DNA of 6,473 nt. Source: Candidatus Bathyarchaeota archaeon (GTDB taxonomy: Archaea; Thermoproteota; Bathyarchaeia; Bathyarchaeales; Bathyarchaeaceae). Made by a program: the position numbers and the translations under genes. Where the stretch lies: NCBI GenBank assembly GCA_020348365.1, contig CP070749.1:70202-76674 (forward strand), in the 5' to 3' direction. Shown piece after piece: positions 1 through 6,363 of this stretch (position 1 is its first letter; each line of letters opens with the position of its first letter). The notes beneath the pieces are model-generated. The model had not been told where the DNA came from. It saw only the letters and a list, made by a program, of their open reading frames with translations, and made no database searches.

Positions 1-387
1 AGGGAGGGCGACATGATAAGCGCCTATTCCCTGGGCATGAAGCAGAAGACCGCGCTCATATCCGCCTTTGTCCACAGACCAAAGCTGCTGCTCCTAGACG
101 AACCTTTAAGCGGTCTTGACCCTCGTTCAGCCAGAATCATCAAGGACCTCCTCCGTGAACTGGCATCAAAGGGCGTAACCATCATCATGTCAACACACAT
201 TCTGGAGATCGCCCAAGCCATGTGCGACCGCATCGCCATCATGTATGAAGGGAGGCTGCTCGCCACAGGCAACATGGAAGAGCTGAGAGAGATGGCAAGG
301 CTACCCGGATCAAATCTTGAAGAGATTTTCCTTGCGCTCACAGGAACCAGTGACATCAAGGACGTGGTTGAGGCGCTCATGAAATGA
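1..387 (+). CDS. ABC transporter ATP-binding protein, C-terminal part (5' end outside window)
   Basis: This is the nucleotide-binding subunit of an ABC transporter, which hydrolyses ATP on the cytoplasmic face to drive the membrane partner encoded next. The reading frame is open from base 1, so the gene begins upstream and the ATG at 13 is internal. Walker A and the Q-loop are lost off the edge. What remains is in the right order: an ABC signature of the YSLGMKQK type (25-48), Walker B LLLLDEP (85-105), D-loop SGLD (109-120) and the H-loop His in STH (196-198), followed by the usual CDRIAIMYEGRLLATG strand region and a helical tail. The YSLGM signature is common in ABC-2 exporters of the CcmA/multidrug type. 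The stop TGA overlaps the ATG of the permease gene (ATGA), which points to translational coupling. The family is clear; the substrate cannot be told. Confidence 0.93.
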   Translation, partial: REGDMISAYSLGMKQKTALISAFVHRPKLLLLDEPLSGLDPRSARIIKDLLRELASKGVTIIMSTHILEIAQAMCDRIAIMYEGRLLATGNMEELREMARLPGSNLEEIFLALTGTSDIKDVVEALMK

Positions 388-2042
388 GATGGAGAAACGT
401 CCTCAGGCTCATAAAGGTCAACATCAAATCAGGCAGACTTATTCGGGGACAAAGGCTCCGGAGATACCGGGAGAGAAGAACTCTCCAGTACATAATGTAT
501 GGGGGCAGCTGCCTCCTTGGGATAGCCTTAGGACTGCTCGTTGGCACAGTTTACAACGGAGTCCCGGACCCAGAAATGAAGGCCGCTCTTCTTCTGAACG
601 TCAAAATCCTCTTCATGTCCGTTCCGACTCTAGTTCTCACATACAGCCTGATCTTCACCATGATGCGCCAACTCCAGCGCGCAGGCATAAAGGCATCGAT
701 CCAACCGCCTTATTGGCTTCCCATAACCTGGGGGGAACATACACTTGCAGCTATCTTGGCAAACCTTATCGGTGTCCAGCTAGCTGTCTTAGTTTCCATT
801 ATTTCAGCGATATCCGTAGTCTCCATTTTCCTCGGAGAGATTCCCCTCGCGATCTTAACGATTCTTGCTACGTTAGCGATTGCATTCTTGGCCAGCGCCA
901 CCACAGAAATCTTCAGGATCCTTCAGGTGAGACTCACAGGAGCGGTTTACAAGACCTCGGGGAAGGCGGCAATCTGGGTGAGATTTTTCGGCTCAATTCT
1001 TCTCATAACCGTCTTCTACGTAGTCTATTTCTTCTTTACATCTGGAGCAAACTTCCTTGTTATTATAGAGGTGTTAGCAAGCGGACAGAAGACGGTGTGG
1101 TTCATCCCTTATTTGTGGCTTGGGATGACCCTATTCTCCTTTGTGAACGGTCAAATCGTGGAAACAGTTGCCTTTTGCCTTGGGTCTGTGACCTTTCTAT
1201 CAGCCCTTTTCGCTGTGGCAGTTAAGCTGAACAGTAGATTTGGACTCTATGAGCCCCCCGCTATAAGCATCTCGACTGGCGCATATGCGCCGAGGCCCAG
1301 CATATGGGGAAGGCTTGGTTTCTCCTTGTCGGAAGCGGCGATCATGAGGAAGGACTTCAAGGCCTTCACTAGGCGTCGGGAGCTAATGTACTTCTTCGTG
1401 TTGCCCATAGTAATCACAGTTATGTACACGTCTTTAATGCGAGTACCCTACTTCCAAGCTTCATCTTTCCTTTCTGCTCTCATTCTTCTAATACCTGGAG
1501 CCTTAATGGCCACTTCCATCGGCTCTATGATAATCGGGCAGGAAGGCGCCCCGGTGTGGCACCTTTACTCGTCGCCAGTCACTGCAGAGAGTCTGGTCAA
1601 GTGTAAGTACGGATTTGTAGCCATCCTTTCATGTGCAGTAACGCTGGGGTGCAGCGCCGTCGGCATTCTCATTATTCGTCCATCACTGAGAATCATTTTT
1701 GTTGCACTAATCGAATCGATCTTCCTGATTGTTTCTCTCAGCGCGGTTTCGCTTCGAGCCGGATTCAAAGGCGCAAGCTTTGTTGAAATACCAAGGCCAC
1801 GCATGATAAGGCCAAAGGAAACAATCATCAACTTCATCATTTGCTCGGTCTTGGCCAGTGTAATCCTTGCCCCACTCTCTCCTTACGCAGGTACAATGAT
1901 GGGATTCCTTGCCCCTCTGCCGCCAATCTACCTTTACATTACGTTGGCGATGAGTGGGGTCATAGCAGCGATTGTAACCTGCGGTTTCCAAAGGATTGCT
2001 ATGAAAAACGCTGAAGACTTTCTAGCCAAGGCGGAGATATAG
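384..2042 (+). CDS. ABC-2 type transporter membrane protein (permease), 552 aa
   Basis: This is a hydrophobic polytopic protein, inferred to be the membrane subunit paired with the preceding ATPase. A basic N-terminus (residues 1-33, rich in Arg and Lys) precedes about twelve candidate membrane segments, near residues 37-57, 70-94, 119-146, 153-171, 198-219, 240-257, 262-281, 334-351, 361-385, 408-431, 436-456 and 482-535 (probably two). A long cytoplasmic stretch (about 283-333, with MRKDFKAFTRRRE) separates two halves. The segment IGQEGAPVWHLYSSPV (384-399) followed by a Lys resembles the 'E-G-x-x-W-x-L-x-S-x-P-V' signature that I associate with large ABC-2 permeases. The ATG overlaps the upstream stop by four bases, and a GAGG (370-373) lies about 10 nt ahead of it. 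Assignment as a permease rests on topology and context; the exported substrate is unknown. Confidence 0.85.
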   Translation: MRWRNVLRLIKVNIKSGRLIRGQRLRRYRERRTLQYIMYGGSCLLGIALGLLVGTVYNGVPDPEMKAALLLNVKILFMSVPTLVLTYSLIFTMMRQLQRAGIKASIQPPYWLPITWGEHTLAAILANLIGVQLAVLVSIISAISVVSIFLGEIPLAILTILATLAIAFLASATTEIFRILQVRLTGAVYKTSGKAAIWVRFFGSILLITVFYVVYFFFTSGANFLVIIEVLASGQKTVWFIPYLWLGMTLFSFVNGQIVETVAFCLGSVTFLSALFAVAVKLNSRFGLYEPPAISISTGAYAPRPSIWGRLGFSLSEAAIMRKDFKAFTRRRELMYFFVLPIVITVMYTSLMRVPYFQASSFLSALILLIPGALMATSIGSMIIGQEGAPVWHLYSSPVTAESLVKCKYGFVAILSCAVTLGCSAVGILIIRPSLRIIFVALIESIFLIVSLSAVSLRAGFKGASFVEIPRPRMIRPKETIINFIICSVLASVILAPLSPYAGTMMGFLAPLPPIYLYITLAMSGVIAAIVTCGFQRIAMKNAEDFLAKAEI

Positions 2043-2066
2043 GCAAAAAGACCTCAGTTCAGTATT

Positions 2067-2080
2067 ACGCGCGTGGCGGT
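2067..2080 (+). repeat. Short CG-alternating motif, third and weakest copy
   Basis: ACGCGCGTGGCGGT lies 24 nt past the permease stop. It is a shorter relative of the motifs after the alcohol dehydrogenase gene and before the argS stop: an alternating CG tract followed by a GTGGnGGT-like stretch. The similarity is short and could be chance. It is listed because all three intergenic copies sit just downstream of a plus-strand gene end. Confidence 0.35.
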
Positions 2081-2111
2081 GAAGAAAAGCCCGAAAACAT
2101 TGTATGTTGTG

Positions 2112-2130
2112 GGCGAAATCCTTTTTTCTT
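2112..2130 (+). promoter_or_regulatory. T-rich tract: candidate terminator and/or promoter element
   Basis: A GCGAAA sequence is followed by CCTTTTTTCTT (T6 at 2122-2127). It can be read in two ways. It may be a U-tract terminator for the upstream transporter genes, about 80 nt past their stop. It may also be a BRE plus T-rich TBP site for the next gene, since a start site about 25 nt downstream would leave a short leader before the GAGGT at 2155 and the ATG at 2167. The match to a classical TTTATATA box is poor, so the assignment is tentative. Confidence 0.35.
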
Positions 2131-2154
2131 GTTGACTAGAACACTGGGGGAATC

Positions 2155-2159
2155 GAGGT
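2155..2159 (+). promoter_or_regulatory. Ribosome binding site for the MttB-type mini gene
   Basis: GAGGT lies 7 nt before the ATG at 2167 and is complementary to the archaeal 16S 3' end. It fixes the start and suggests that the shortened gene is still translated. Confidence 0.6.
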
Positions 2160-2166
2160 TGAAGTT

Positions 2167-2511
2167 ATGAGTGACCCCCTACGGTCTCAAGGACTCAAAG
2201 CTAGCTTACTCAATAGAGATGAGCTTTACGAGATTCATTTGGCTACACTAGATGTACTCGAACGGATCGGCGTAGGTATTTACGAAGACAGAGCACTCAA
2301 ACTGATGGATGAGGCCGGGGCAATTGCGCGCGTGCGCGATAGGGGAAGCATGGGAGACTGGGTTAAAGCAGGCCGCAAGGACATATGTGAGTTGGCAAGA
2401 GAAAGAGCCAAGAAAATCTTGGCATCTCATATAGTTGAGCCATTAGAAAAAGATGTTAGAAAAGAAATGTGGGAAATAGTGAAAAAGGCGGAAACGGAAC
2501 TAAAAGATTAA
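2167..2511 (+). CDS. Shortened MttB-type (trimethylamine methyltransferase family) protein, central barrel missing
   Basis: The 114-residue product joins two regions that lie far apart in full-length MttB-family proteins (about 450-500 residues). Residues 14-52 (LNRDELYEIHLATLDVLERIG...EAGA) match the family's N-terminal helical lead. Residues 57-112 (DRGSMGDWVKAGRKDICELARERAKKIL..HIVEPL...) match its C-terminal tail. The corrinoid-facing TIM barrel between them, which makes up most of the protein and holds the active site (and pyrrolysine in true MttB), is absent, so methyl transfer by the usual mechanism is not possible. The reading frame is intact, a GAGGT site precedes the ATG, and the stop lies 10 nt before the dehydrogenase gene. 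It may be an in-frame deletion remnant or a small protein kept for a non-catalytic role. The family call comes from recognising conserved end motifs, without an alignment. Confidence 0.7.
   Translation: MSDPLRSQGLKASLLNRDELYEIHLATLDVLERIGVGIYEDRALKLMDEAGAIARVRDRGSMGDWVKAGRKDICELARERAKKILASHIVEPLEKDVRKEMWEIVKKAETELKD
2325..2339 (+). repeat. Alternating purine-pyrimidine tract at the MttB deletion junction
   Basis: TGCGCGCGTGCGCGA lies inside the coding sequence at codons 53-58. This is where the N-terminal family region ends and the C-terminal region begins. The tract is strictly alternating purine-pyrimidine, nearly palindromic, and resembles the CG tracts found at gene ends elsewhere in the window. 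Its position suggests, but does not prove, a link with the deletion event. Confidence 0.5.
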
Positions 2512-2521
2512 GCAATGAGGG

Positions 2522-3703
2522 ATGTTGACCCTTATGAATGAAGATGTTTTCAAGTTATTGACGCCCAAGAAAACATATTTCGGCATTGGAGCTGTGAAAG
2601 AAGTGAGAGAAGCAGTCAAAGACTTCAATTCCTCCGATGTGTTCATCATCACTGACAAGGGAGTGATCGACGCGGGTTTAGTAGCTCCTCTTACAAAGAA
2701 ACTCAGTTCAACAGCGACGAAAATTTCGATCTTTGATGAAACAGAGCCTGAACCAAGAGTTGAATCCATTGAAAGAGCTGTGGAGACCCTGGAAAAAGCT
2801 GAGGATGCTGACCTCCTGATTGCTATGGGGGGCGGCAGCGTCATGGACACTGCAAAATGCGCGAATATTGTAGCTATGAACGGAGGGTCTATACTGGATT
2901 ATGAAGACGGCATAGAAAATCCAAGACCAATCCGAAGACTTCTTCCCTTCATTGCCATACCAACGACAGCGGGCACAGGGAGTGAAGCCACCATATGGGC
3001 GGTGTTCACAGATACGAAAAGAAAACTGAAGACCGGTGCTGCAGATCCAAAATTAATCGCCGACGTTGCTATACTGGATCCAAACGTAACTAGAACCATG
3101 CCACCGAATCTAACAGCAGCTACGGGAATGGATGCTCTCACTCACGCGATAGAAGCCTACGTTTCCACCTACGCGAACCCAGTGACTGACGCCTTCTCCG
3201 TTCAAGCGATAAAGCTCATAGCCCAAAACTTGAGACCCGCTGTGAAAGACGGCGAAAACATGGAAGCAAGGACAAACATGATCTTAGCAAGTTTCATGGC
3301 TGGATCAGCCTTCTCAAACTCATCCCTAGGAATTGTACACGCAATGGCAGAGGCCATAGGAGGATTCTACAGAATACCCCATGGCATCACAAATGCGTTG
3401 ATGCTACCTCACGTTATGGAATTCAACTTCAAATCCAACGTGGAGAAATTCGCCAAGATAGCGGAACTCATGGGAGAAGACGTGAAGAACCTTGATGTGA
3501 ACCAAGCCTCAAAAAAGTTGGTTTCAGCAATGAAAGAGCTGTCAAAGGGTATGAAGTTACCCCAGACACTGAGAGAAGTGGGTCTAAAAAGAGAAGACAT
3601 CCTCGCGCTGGTCGAGATAGCTTACAAATGGGCAAATGAAGAAGGAAATCCTAGAGAGGTGTCAGAAGAACAGTTGAGAGAGTTATATGAAAAAGCATAT
3701 TAA
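2522..3703 (+). CDS. Iron-containing (group III) alcohol dehydrogenase, 393 aa
   Basis: This is a cytosolic NAD(P)-dependent oxidoreductase that interconverts an alcohol and an aldehyde. The N-terminal dinucleotide-binding half holds MGGGSVMDTAK (102-112) and the PTTAGTGSEAT segment (147-157). The C-terminal helical half carries the metal ligands Asp204 and His208 (GMDALTHAIE), His273 (IVHAMAEAIGG) and His287 (RIPHGITNA), so all four canonical positions are present. The C-terminus has the usual NPREVSEEQLRELYEKAY end, and the length is normal for the family. The start is uncertain. The ATG at 2522 is only 1 nt past a GAGGG (2516-2520), whereas the ATG at 2534 (MNEDVFKLL...) gives a more usual N-terminus with 13 nt spacing. 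It is spaced 10 nt from the MttB-type mini gene and probably shares its transcript. The substrate cannot be read from the sequence; relatives act on methanol, 1,3-propanediol, butanol or lactaldehyde. Confidence 0.93.
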   Translation: MLTLMNEDVFKLLTPKKTYFGIGAVKEVREAVKDFNSSDVFIITDKGVIDAGLVAPLTKKLSSTATKISIFDETEPEPRVESIERAVETLEKAEDADLLIAMGGGSVMDTAKCANIVAMNGGSILDYEDGIENPRPIRRLLPFIAIPTTAGTGSEATIWAVFTDTKRKLKTGAADPKLIADVAILDPNVTRTMPPNLTAATGMDALTHAIEAYVSTYANPVTDAFSVQAIKLIAQNLRPAVKDGENMEARTNMILASFMAGSAFSNSSLGIVHAMAEAIGGFYRIPHGITNALMLPHVMEFNFKSNVEKFAKIAELMGEDVKNLDVNQASKKLVSAMKELSKGMKLPQTLREVGLKREDILALVEIAYKWANEEGNPREVSEEQLRELYEKAY

Positions 3704-3734
3704 ACGCGCGCGCGGTATAGTGGTGGTATCTCTC
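3704..3734 (+). repeat. CG-tract/GTGGTGGT repeat, copy A
   Basis: CGCGCGCGCG (3705-3714) begins two bases after the dehydrogenase stop, followed by GTGGTGGT (3720-3727) and ATCTCTC. A closely similar arrangement in the same orientation occurs at 4375-4400, so the two copies flank the small nuclease-like gene. The CG part is self-complementary and could form Z-DNA or a hairpin. Confidence 0.55.
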
Positions 3735-3736
3735 GC

Positions 3737-3764
3737 ATTTTCCCCTTTTCTATCTGCGTTTTTC
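3737..3764 (+). terminator. T-tract terminator after the alcohol dehydrogenase gene
   Basis: Three T runs (within CATTTTCCCCTTTTC and CGTTTTTC) lie 34-60 nt past the dehydrogenase stop. Archaeal termination commonly uses clustered T tracts without a hairpin, so this is a plausible end for the mini-MttB/dehydrogenase transcript. No stem-loop is evident apart from the CG tract upstream. Confidence 0.5.
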
Positions 3765-3781
3765 TAATGGAGTTAGTTTCT

Positions 3782-3796
3782 CAAACTTTTAGTAGA
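3782..3796 (+). promoter_or_regulatory. Candidate BRE/TATA promoter of the nuclease-like gene
   Basis: CAAACTTTTAGTAGA resembles an archaeal BRE (AAA) followed by a TATA-like TTTTAGTA. Placing the start site 24-27 nt downstream gives a transcript beginning near 3815. That leaves a leader of about 25 nt holding the AGGAGG before the TTG start at 3841. The box is not a perfect match. Confidence 0.4.
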
Positions 3797-3828
3797 AGTT
3801 GTATGTATGTGATATAGGCATGACAGAA

Positions 3829-3834
3829 AGGAGG
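3829..3834 (+). promoter_or_regulatory. Strong ribosome binding site deciding a TTG start
   Basis: AGGAGG sits 6 nt before TTG at 3841. An in-frame ATG at 3820 has no such site upstream and would place the AGGAGG inside the coding region, so TTG 3841 is the better start of the nuclease-like gene. Confidence 0.65.
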
Positions 3835-3840
3835 ATTGTC

Positions 3841-4368
3841 TTGAAAGAGAAGGACTTTTTCGATCAGGTGCTCGAAGGCAACCAGATAAAAGAGGTGGTA
3901 AAAGTTTTGCTCGAGAAGTCAGGTTATCTGGTTCTACCCTATGGGTATGAGAGCACCCTATCGGGCCTATGAAGGAGGCTGGGGGAAAGAAGGACAAGGA
4001 AATCCAGAACAGTAAGGCGGATAAGGGCTTCTCCAGATTTGATTGTTTATGATGACGAGAGAAAAGATCTGATGCTTGTGGAAGTCAAGTTGAGAAACGC
4101 TCCTAAGGAGACCAAGATCTTAATCTATTCTCGATTCATAGCGAACTACAAAGAATTCTGGAACGACTCAATTCTTGTCATTGTTGTACCTTGCGGCAAC
4201 ATTCTCTACGCTCAGAAGGTAAGTGAGCTCGAGGCTAAAGGCGAATATGATGCAACACTGGAATTCGAGAAATTCGAAGCTGTATTCCCTCGAGTCAAGA
4301 AAGAGGATCTCTCTCACTTCAAGAACAAAGCACTTGACATCATAAAAGCTTCAAGCCATCCAGCATAG
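3841..4368 (+). pseudogene. PD-(D/E)XK nuclease-like protein gene interrupted by an in-frame TGA
   Basis: One reading frame runs through this gene and is broken only by TGA at 3970-3972 (codon 44 of 175). Before the stop comes a helical region with NQIKEVVKVLLEKSGYLVLPYGYEST. After it, still in the same frame, come TVRRIRASPDLIVYDD and LMLVEVKLRN. Pro65-Asp66, then Glu81-x-Lys83, give a textbook PD-(D/E)XK metal-nuclease active site, with a supporting Glu in the first helix. The rest, with YKEFWNDSILVIVVPCGNILYA, looks like the remaining beta/alpha core of that fold. Restarting at the TTG at 4039 would lose Pro-Asp, so a catalytic protein needs the stop to be read or absent. A CGA (Arg) to TGA change is the simplest origin. 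An ATG overlaps the stop (ATGA, 3969-3972), but its frame soon ends. A sequencing error is possible. The fold call is good; the biological role is unknown. Confidence 0.65.
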
Positions 4369-4374
4369 AAGCAA

Positions 4375-4400
4375 AGCGCGCGCGTGACGTGGTGGTTCTC
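4375..4400 (+). repeat. CG-tract/GTGGTGGT repeat, copy B
   Basis: GCGCGCGCG (4376-4384) is followed by GTGGTGGT (4389-4396) and TCTC. It matches copy A at 3704 in order, orientation and approximate spacing. It fills the 30-nt convergent gap between the nuclease-like gene and argS, and its last bases overlap the argS stop codon (4399-4401). It may serve as a transcript-end signal or mark the border of an inserted segment. Confidence 0.55.
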
Positions 4401-6348
4401 ACATCCTTTCGGGAGCTTCTATGCCCAGAAGGCTTAGAGCGTTTCTAAGGACATTTCTTGTTGTTTTCACAAGAACGAGTCTGCCATCGCCTAATCTTTT
4501 TGGCTTTGCCTTGATGACTGGTAGCGCAGCATAGAATTTATTGAACTTATCCGCCAAAGTGTTGGCGAAGTTGGCGATCTCGCTTGGCCTCAGGTTCTCG
4601 GCTGCGTCGATGAAGACCATGGGAAACCGCGCTAACATTAAGGTCAAGTCCCGCTCTAAATCATCCTTCAACAAAGCGTAGTCGGGATTCTCCGGCTTTC
4701 TACTCGCCTTCCTTAGAATACTGCAGGCTCTCGCGTGAGAATACTGGATGTAAGGAGCGCTGTTCTTCTCGAAATCCAAGACTCGATCCCAAGTGAAGAC
4801 TACAGGTTTCGACGTGTCTACTTCAACGAGAGCATACTTCAGAGCTCCAATTCCGACCAATTTTGAGATTCTGCGCTTCTCGGCGTCTGACAAATGCGGG
4901 GACCTTCTGGAGACTTCATCATGCGCCCTCTGCAAAGCCTCGCCTACTACCTCATCCAGAGTGATGTAGCGACCTGTGCGGCTTGACATTCGGTAACCGG
5001 GAAGACTGACCAGGTTGTAGGAGAAGTGAACAAGATTCCCCGCTTGATTATTCTGGCCAAGAGCGTATAGAGCCAGTTTCAACTGGAGCTGAGCCAGAGC
5101 CTGTTCCATCCCAACTACATTAATCACCTTCTCGACCCTCTCAAACTTCCACAGGCTGTAGGCGACGTCGCGGGTTGTGTACAAGGTAGTGCCGTTGGCT
5201 CTCACCAATGTTAAGGATGGAACCTCATACTCCTCCCTCAAACCTAGTTTTTCTCTAAGATCAAGGTCATGAACAACCCTCTCCGCGTCAAACTCCAAAA
5301 CGCCCCCAACACGAAAAACGTACGGGGTCTTCTCCAATCTTTCAAGAACGCGTTTAACATCACTACTCCAAGCAAAACTGCTCTCCCAATCCCAAGAGTC
5401 AAAGGAAATCCCAACCCTATCAAGAGTAGACTTGAGACCATCAACACAGACTTGACAGACCTCCCTGATCAAACTCTTTGCTTCTTCCCTACCACCCTCA
5501 TATCCACGGACCAAATCGTTCATCCTAAGATCAGGATTCTCATCCTCCTGAATCGCTTTTAGAAGCCTGCTAAAAAGCTCTGGAAACCTTTTATTGAGCT
5601 CGGCTGCAACCGATGTCCAGTCGTCCAGTTCTAATTGTAGCTTCGAGGCTTCTTCAGTTGCTCCTTGCTCTTCTCGTTGCCTGATTTCCTTTTTGAGTCG
5701 GTCGATTTCTGTTATGCAGCTTGTTATGGTGTAGATTTTACCTATGTAATGGTCCGGCTTCCCCTCAGGTTTTGGCTTTCCAAGCTTTTCGTAGCCGTAG
5801 GCGGCGACCGCTGCTTGGCGGCCTACATCGTCGATGTAGTAGTGCCGAAAAACCTTGTGTCCGCGTTTCTTCAGAATGGACGCGAGGGCGTCGCCTAATA
5901 TGGGATTTCTCGCTTGTCCGATGTGTATTGGCGCATTGGGATTGACGCTTGTGTGTTCGACAATGATTTTTCTCGATTCTTCAGCTTTGACGTATCCGTA
6001 TTTTGTGTCAAGGGCTCTGATGGACTCTAGAGTTAGTTTGGTGAATTCTGGAAGGTTTGCGTAGAAGTTGATGTAGCCTTTCCCAGCTGCTCCGAGTGAT
6101 TGAATTAGCGCGAACTGAGATGAATCGATACATTCGACAACTCTCTCTGCAATCTCAATGGGCGTCGTTTCAGTCTCTTTGGATAGCTCAAAGCAGAGCG
6201 AAGAGGCCAGCTCTCCGAACTCTAGACTCGGAGGAGATTCGAGCATAATCTGGGTGATGGAGATCTGGGGATATAATCTATCAAGCGCGTCTCTCAAAAT
6301 AGTCTCGCACTCTTCACGAAACTCTGCGAAGGGATTTACTGAAACCAT
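4399..6348 (-). CDS. argS: Arginyl-tRNA synthetase, 649 aa
   Basis: This class I aminoacyl-tRNA synthetase joins arginine to tRNA-Arg in the cytosol, using ATP. The N-terminal tRNA-contact domain covers about residues 5-100. The Rossmann catalytic core follows, with HTSVNPNAPIHIGQARN (132-148); its HIGH-type motif reads HIGQ (142-145). A charged helical insert lies at about 212-290. The KMSKS-type loop reads YRMSSRTGR (452-460), a form usual in archaeal ArgRS. The C-terminal DALR anticodon-binding domain starts around APYIQYSHARACSILRK (531-547) and runs to the conserved LLGIEAPERM end. Length is within or slightly above the family range. The ATG at 6348 follows GGTGA (6356-6360) by 7 nt. The gene lies 15 nt after a tRNA-Arg on the same strand and probably shares its promoter, which is outside the window. 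Confidence 0.97.
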   Translation of the reverse strand: MVSVNPFAEFREECETILRDALDRLYPQISITQIMLESPPSLEFGELASSLCFELSKETETTPIEIAERVVECIDSSQFALIQSLGAAGKGYINFYANLPEFTKLTLESIRALDTKYGYVKAEESRKIIVEHTSVNPNAPIHIGQARNPILGDALASILKKRGHKVFRHYYIDDVGRQAAVAAYGYEKLGKPKPEGKPDHYIGKIYTITSCITEIDRLKKEIRQREEQGATEEASKLQLELDDWTSVAAELNKRFPELFSRLLKAIQEDENPDLRMNDLVRGYEGGREEAKSLIREVCQVCVDGLKSTLDRVGISFDSWDWESSFAWSSDVKRVLERLEKTPYVFRVGGVLEFDAERVVHDLDLREKLGLREEYEVPSLTLVRANGTTLYTTRDVAYSLWKFERVEKVINVVGMEQALAQLQLKLALYALGQNNQAGNLVHFSYNLVSLPGYRMSSRTGRYITLDEVVGEALQRAHDEVSRRSPHLSDAEKRRISKLVGIGALKYALVEVDTSKPVVFTWDRVLDFEKNSAPYIQYSHARACSILRKASRKPENPDYALLKDDLERDLTLMLARFPMVFIDAAENLRPSEIANFANTLADKFNKFYAALPVIKAKPKRLGDGRLVLVKTTRNVLRNALSLLGIEAPERM

Positions 6349-6355
6349 CTAATGT

Positions 6356-6360
6356 TCACC
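6356..6360 (-). promoter_or_regulatory. argS ribosome binding site inside the 15-nt tRNA-argS spacer
   Basis: On the minus strand the spacer after the tRNA CCA end reads GAAGGTGAACATTAG, then ATG. GGTGA lies 7 nt from the start codon. Trimming of the tRNA 3' end would leave an argS message with a leader of about 15 nt that keeps this site. Confidence 0.7.
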
Positions 6361-6363
6361 TTC

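Noticed and set aside
389..1225. Long plus-strand open frame of 278 codons inside the permease gene
   Set aside because: It overlaps the membrane protein in another frame, has a His/Ser/Arg-rich composition with no recognisable motif, and no ribosome binding site of its own.
2071..2125. Possible box C/D guide RNA between the transporter and MttB-type genes
   Set aside because: GTGAAGA is only a near match to box C and no box D (CTGA) lies at a suitable distance.
3970..3972. TGA read as selenocysteine
   Set aside because: No SECIS-like hairpin was seen, the position is not at a catalytic site, and selenoproteins are restricted to few archaeal lineages.
3773..3997. Minus-strand open frame of 74 codons opposite the nuclease-like gene
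   Set aside because: The plus strand here has the promoter-like box, AGGAGG and a meaningful protein; the minus frame has no recognisable features.
3969..4050. Reinitiation at the ATGA overlap (ATG 3969) as a second real gene
   Set aside because: The frame is Lys/Glu-rich, ends after about 27 codons, and conflicts with the conserved TVRRIRASPD segment read in the original frame.
5665..5945. Plus-strand open frames opposite argS
   Set aside because: They are shadows of the well-supported synthetase gene, without start signals or recognisable protein features.
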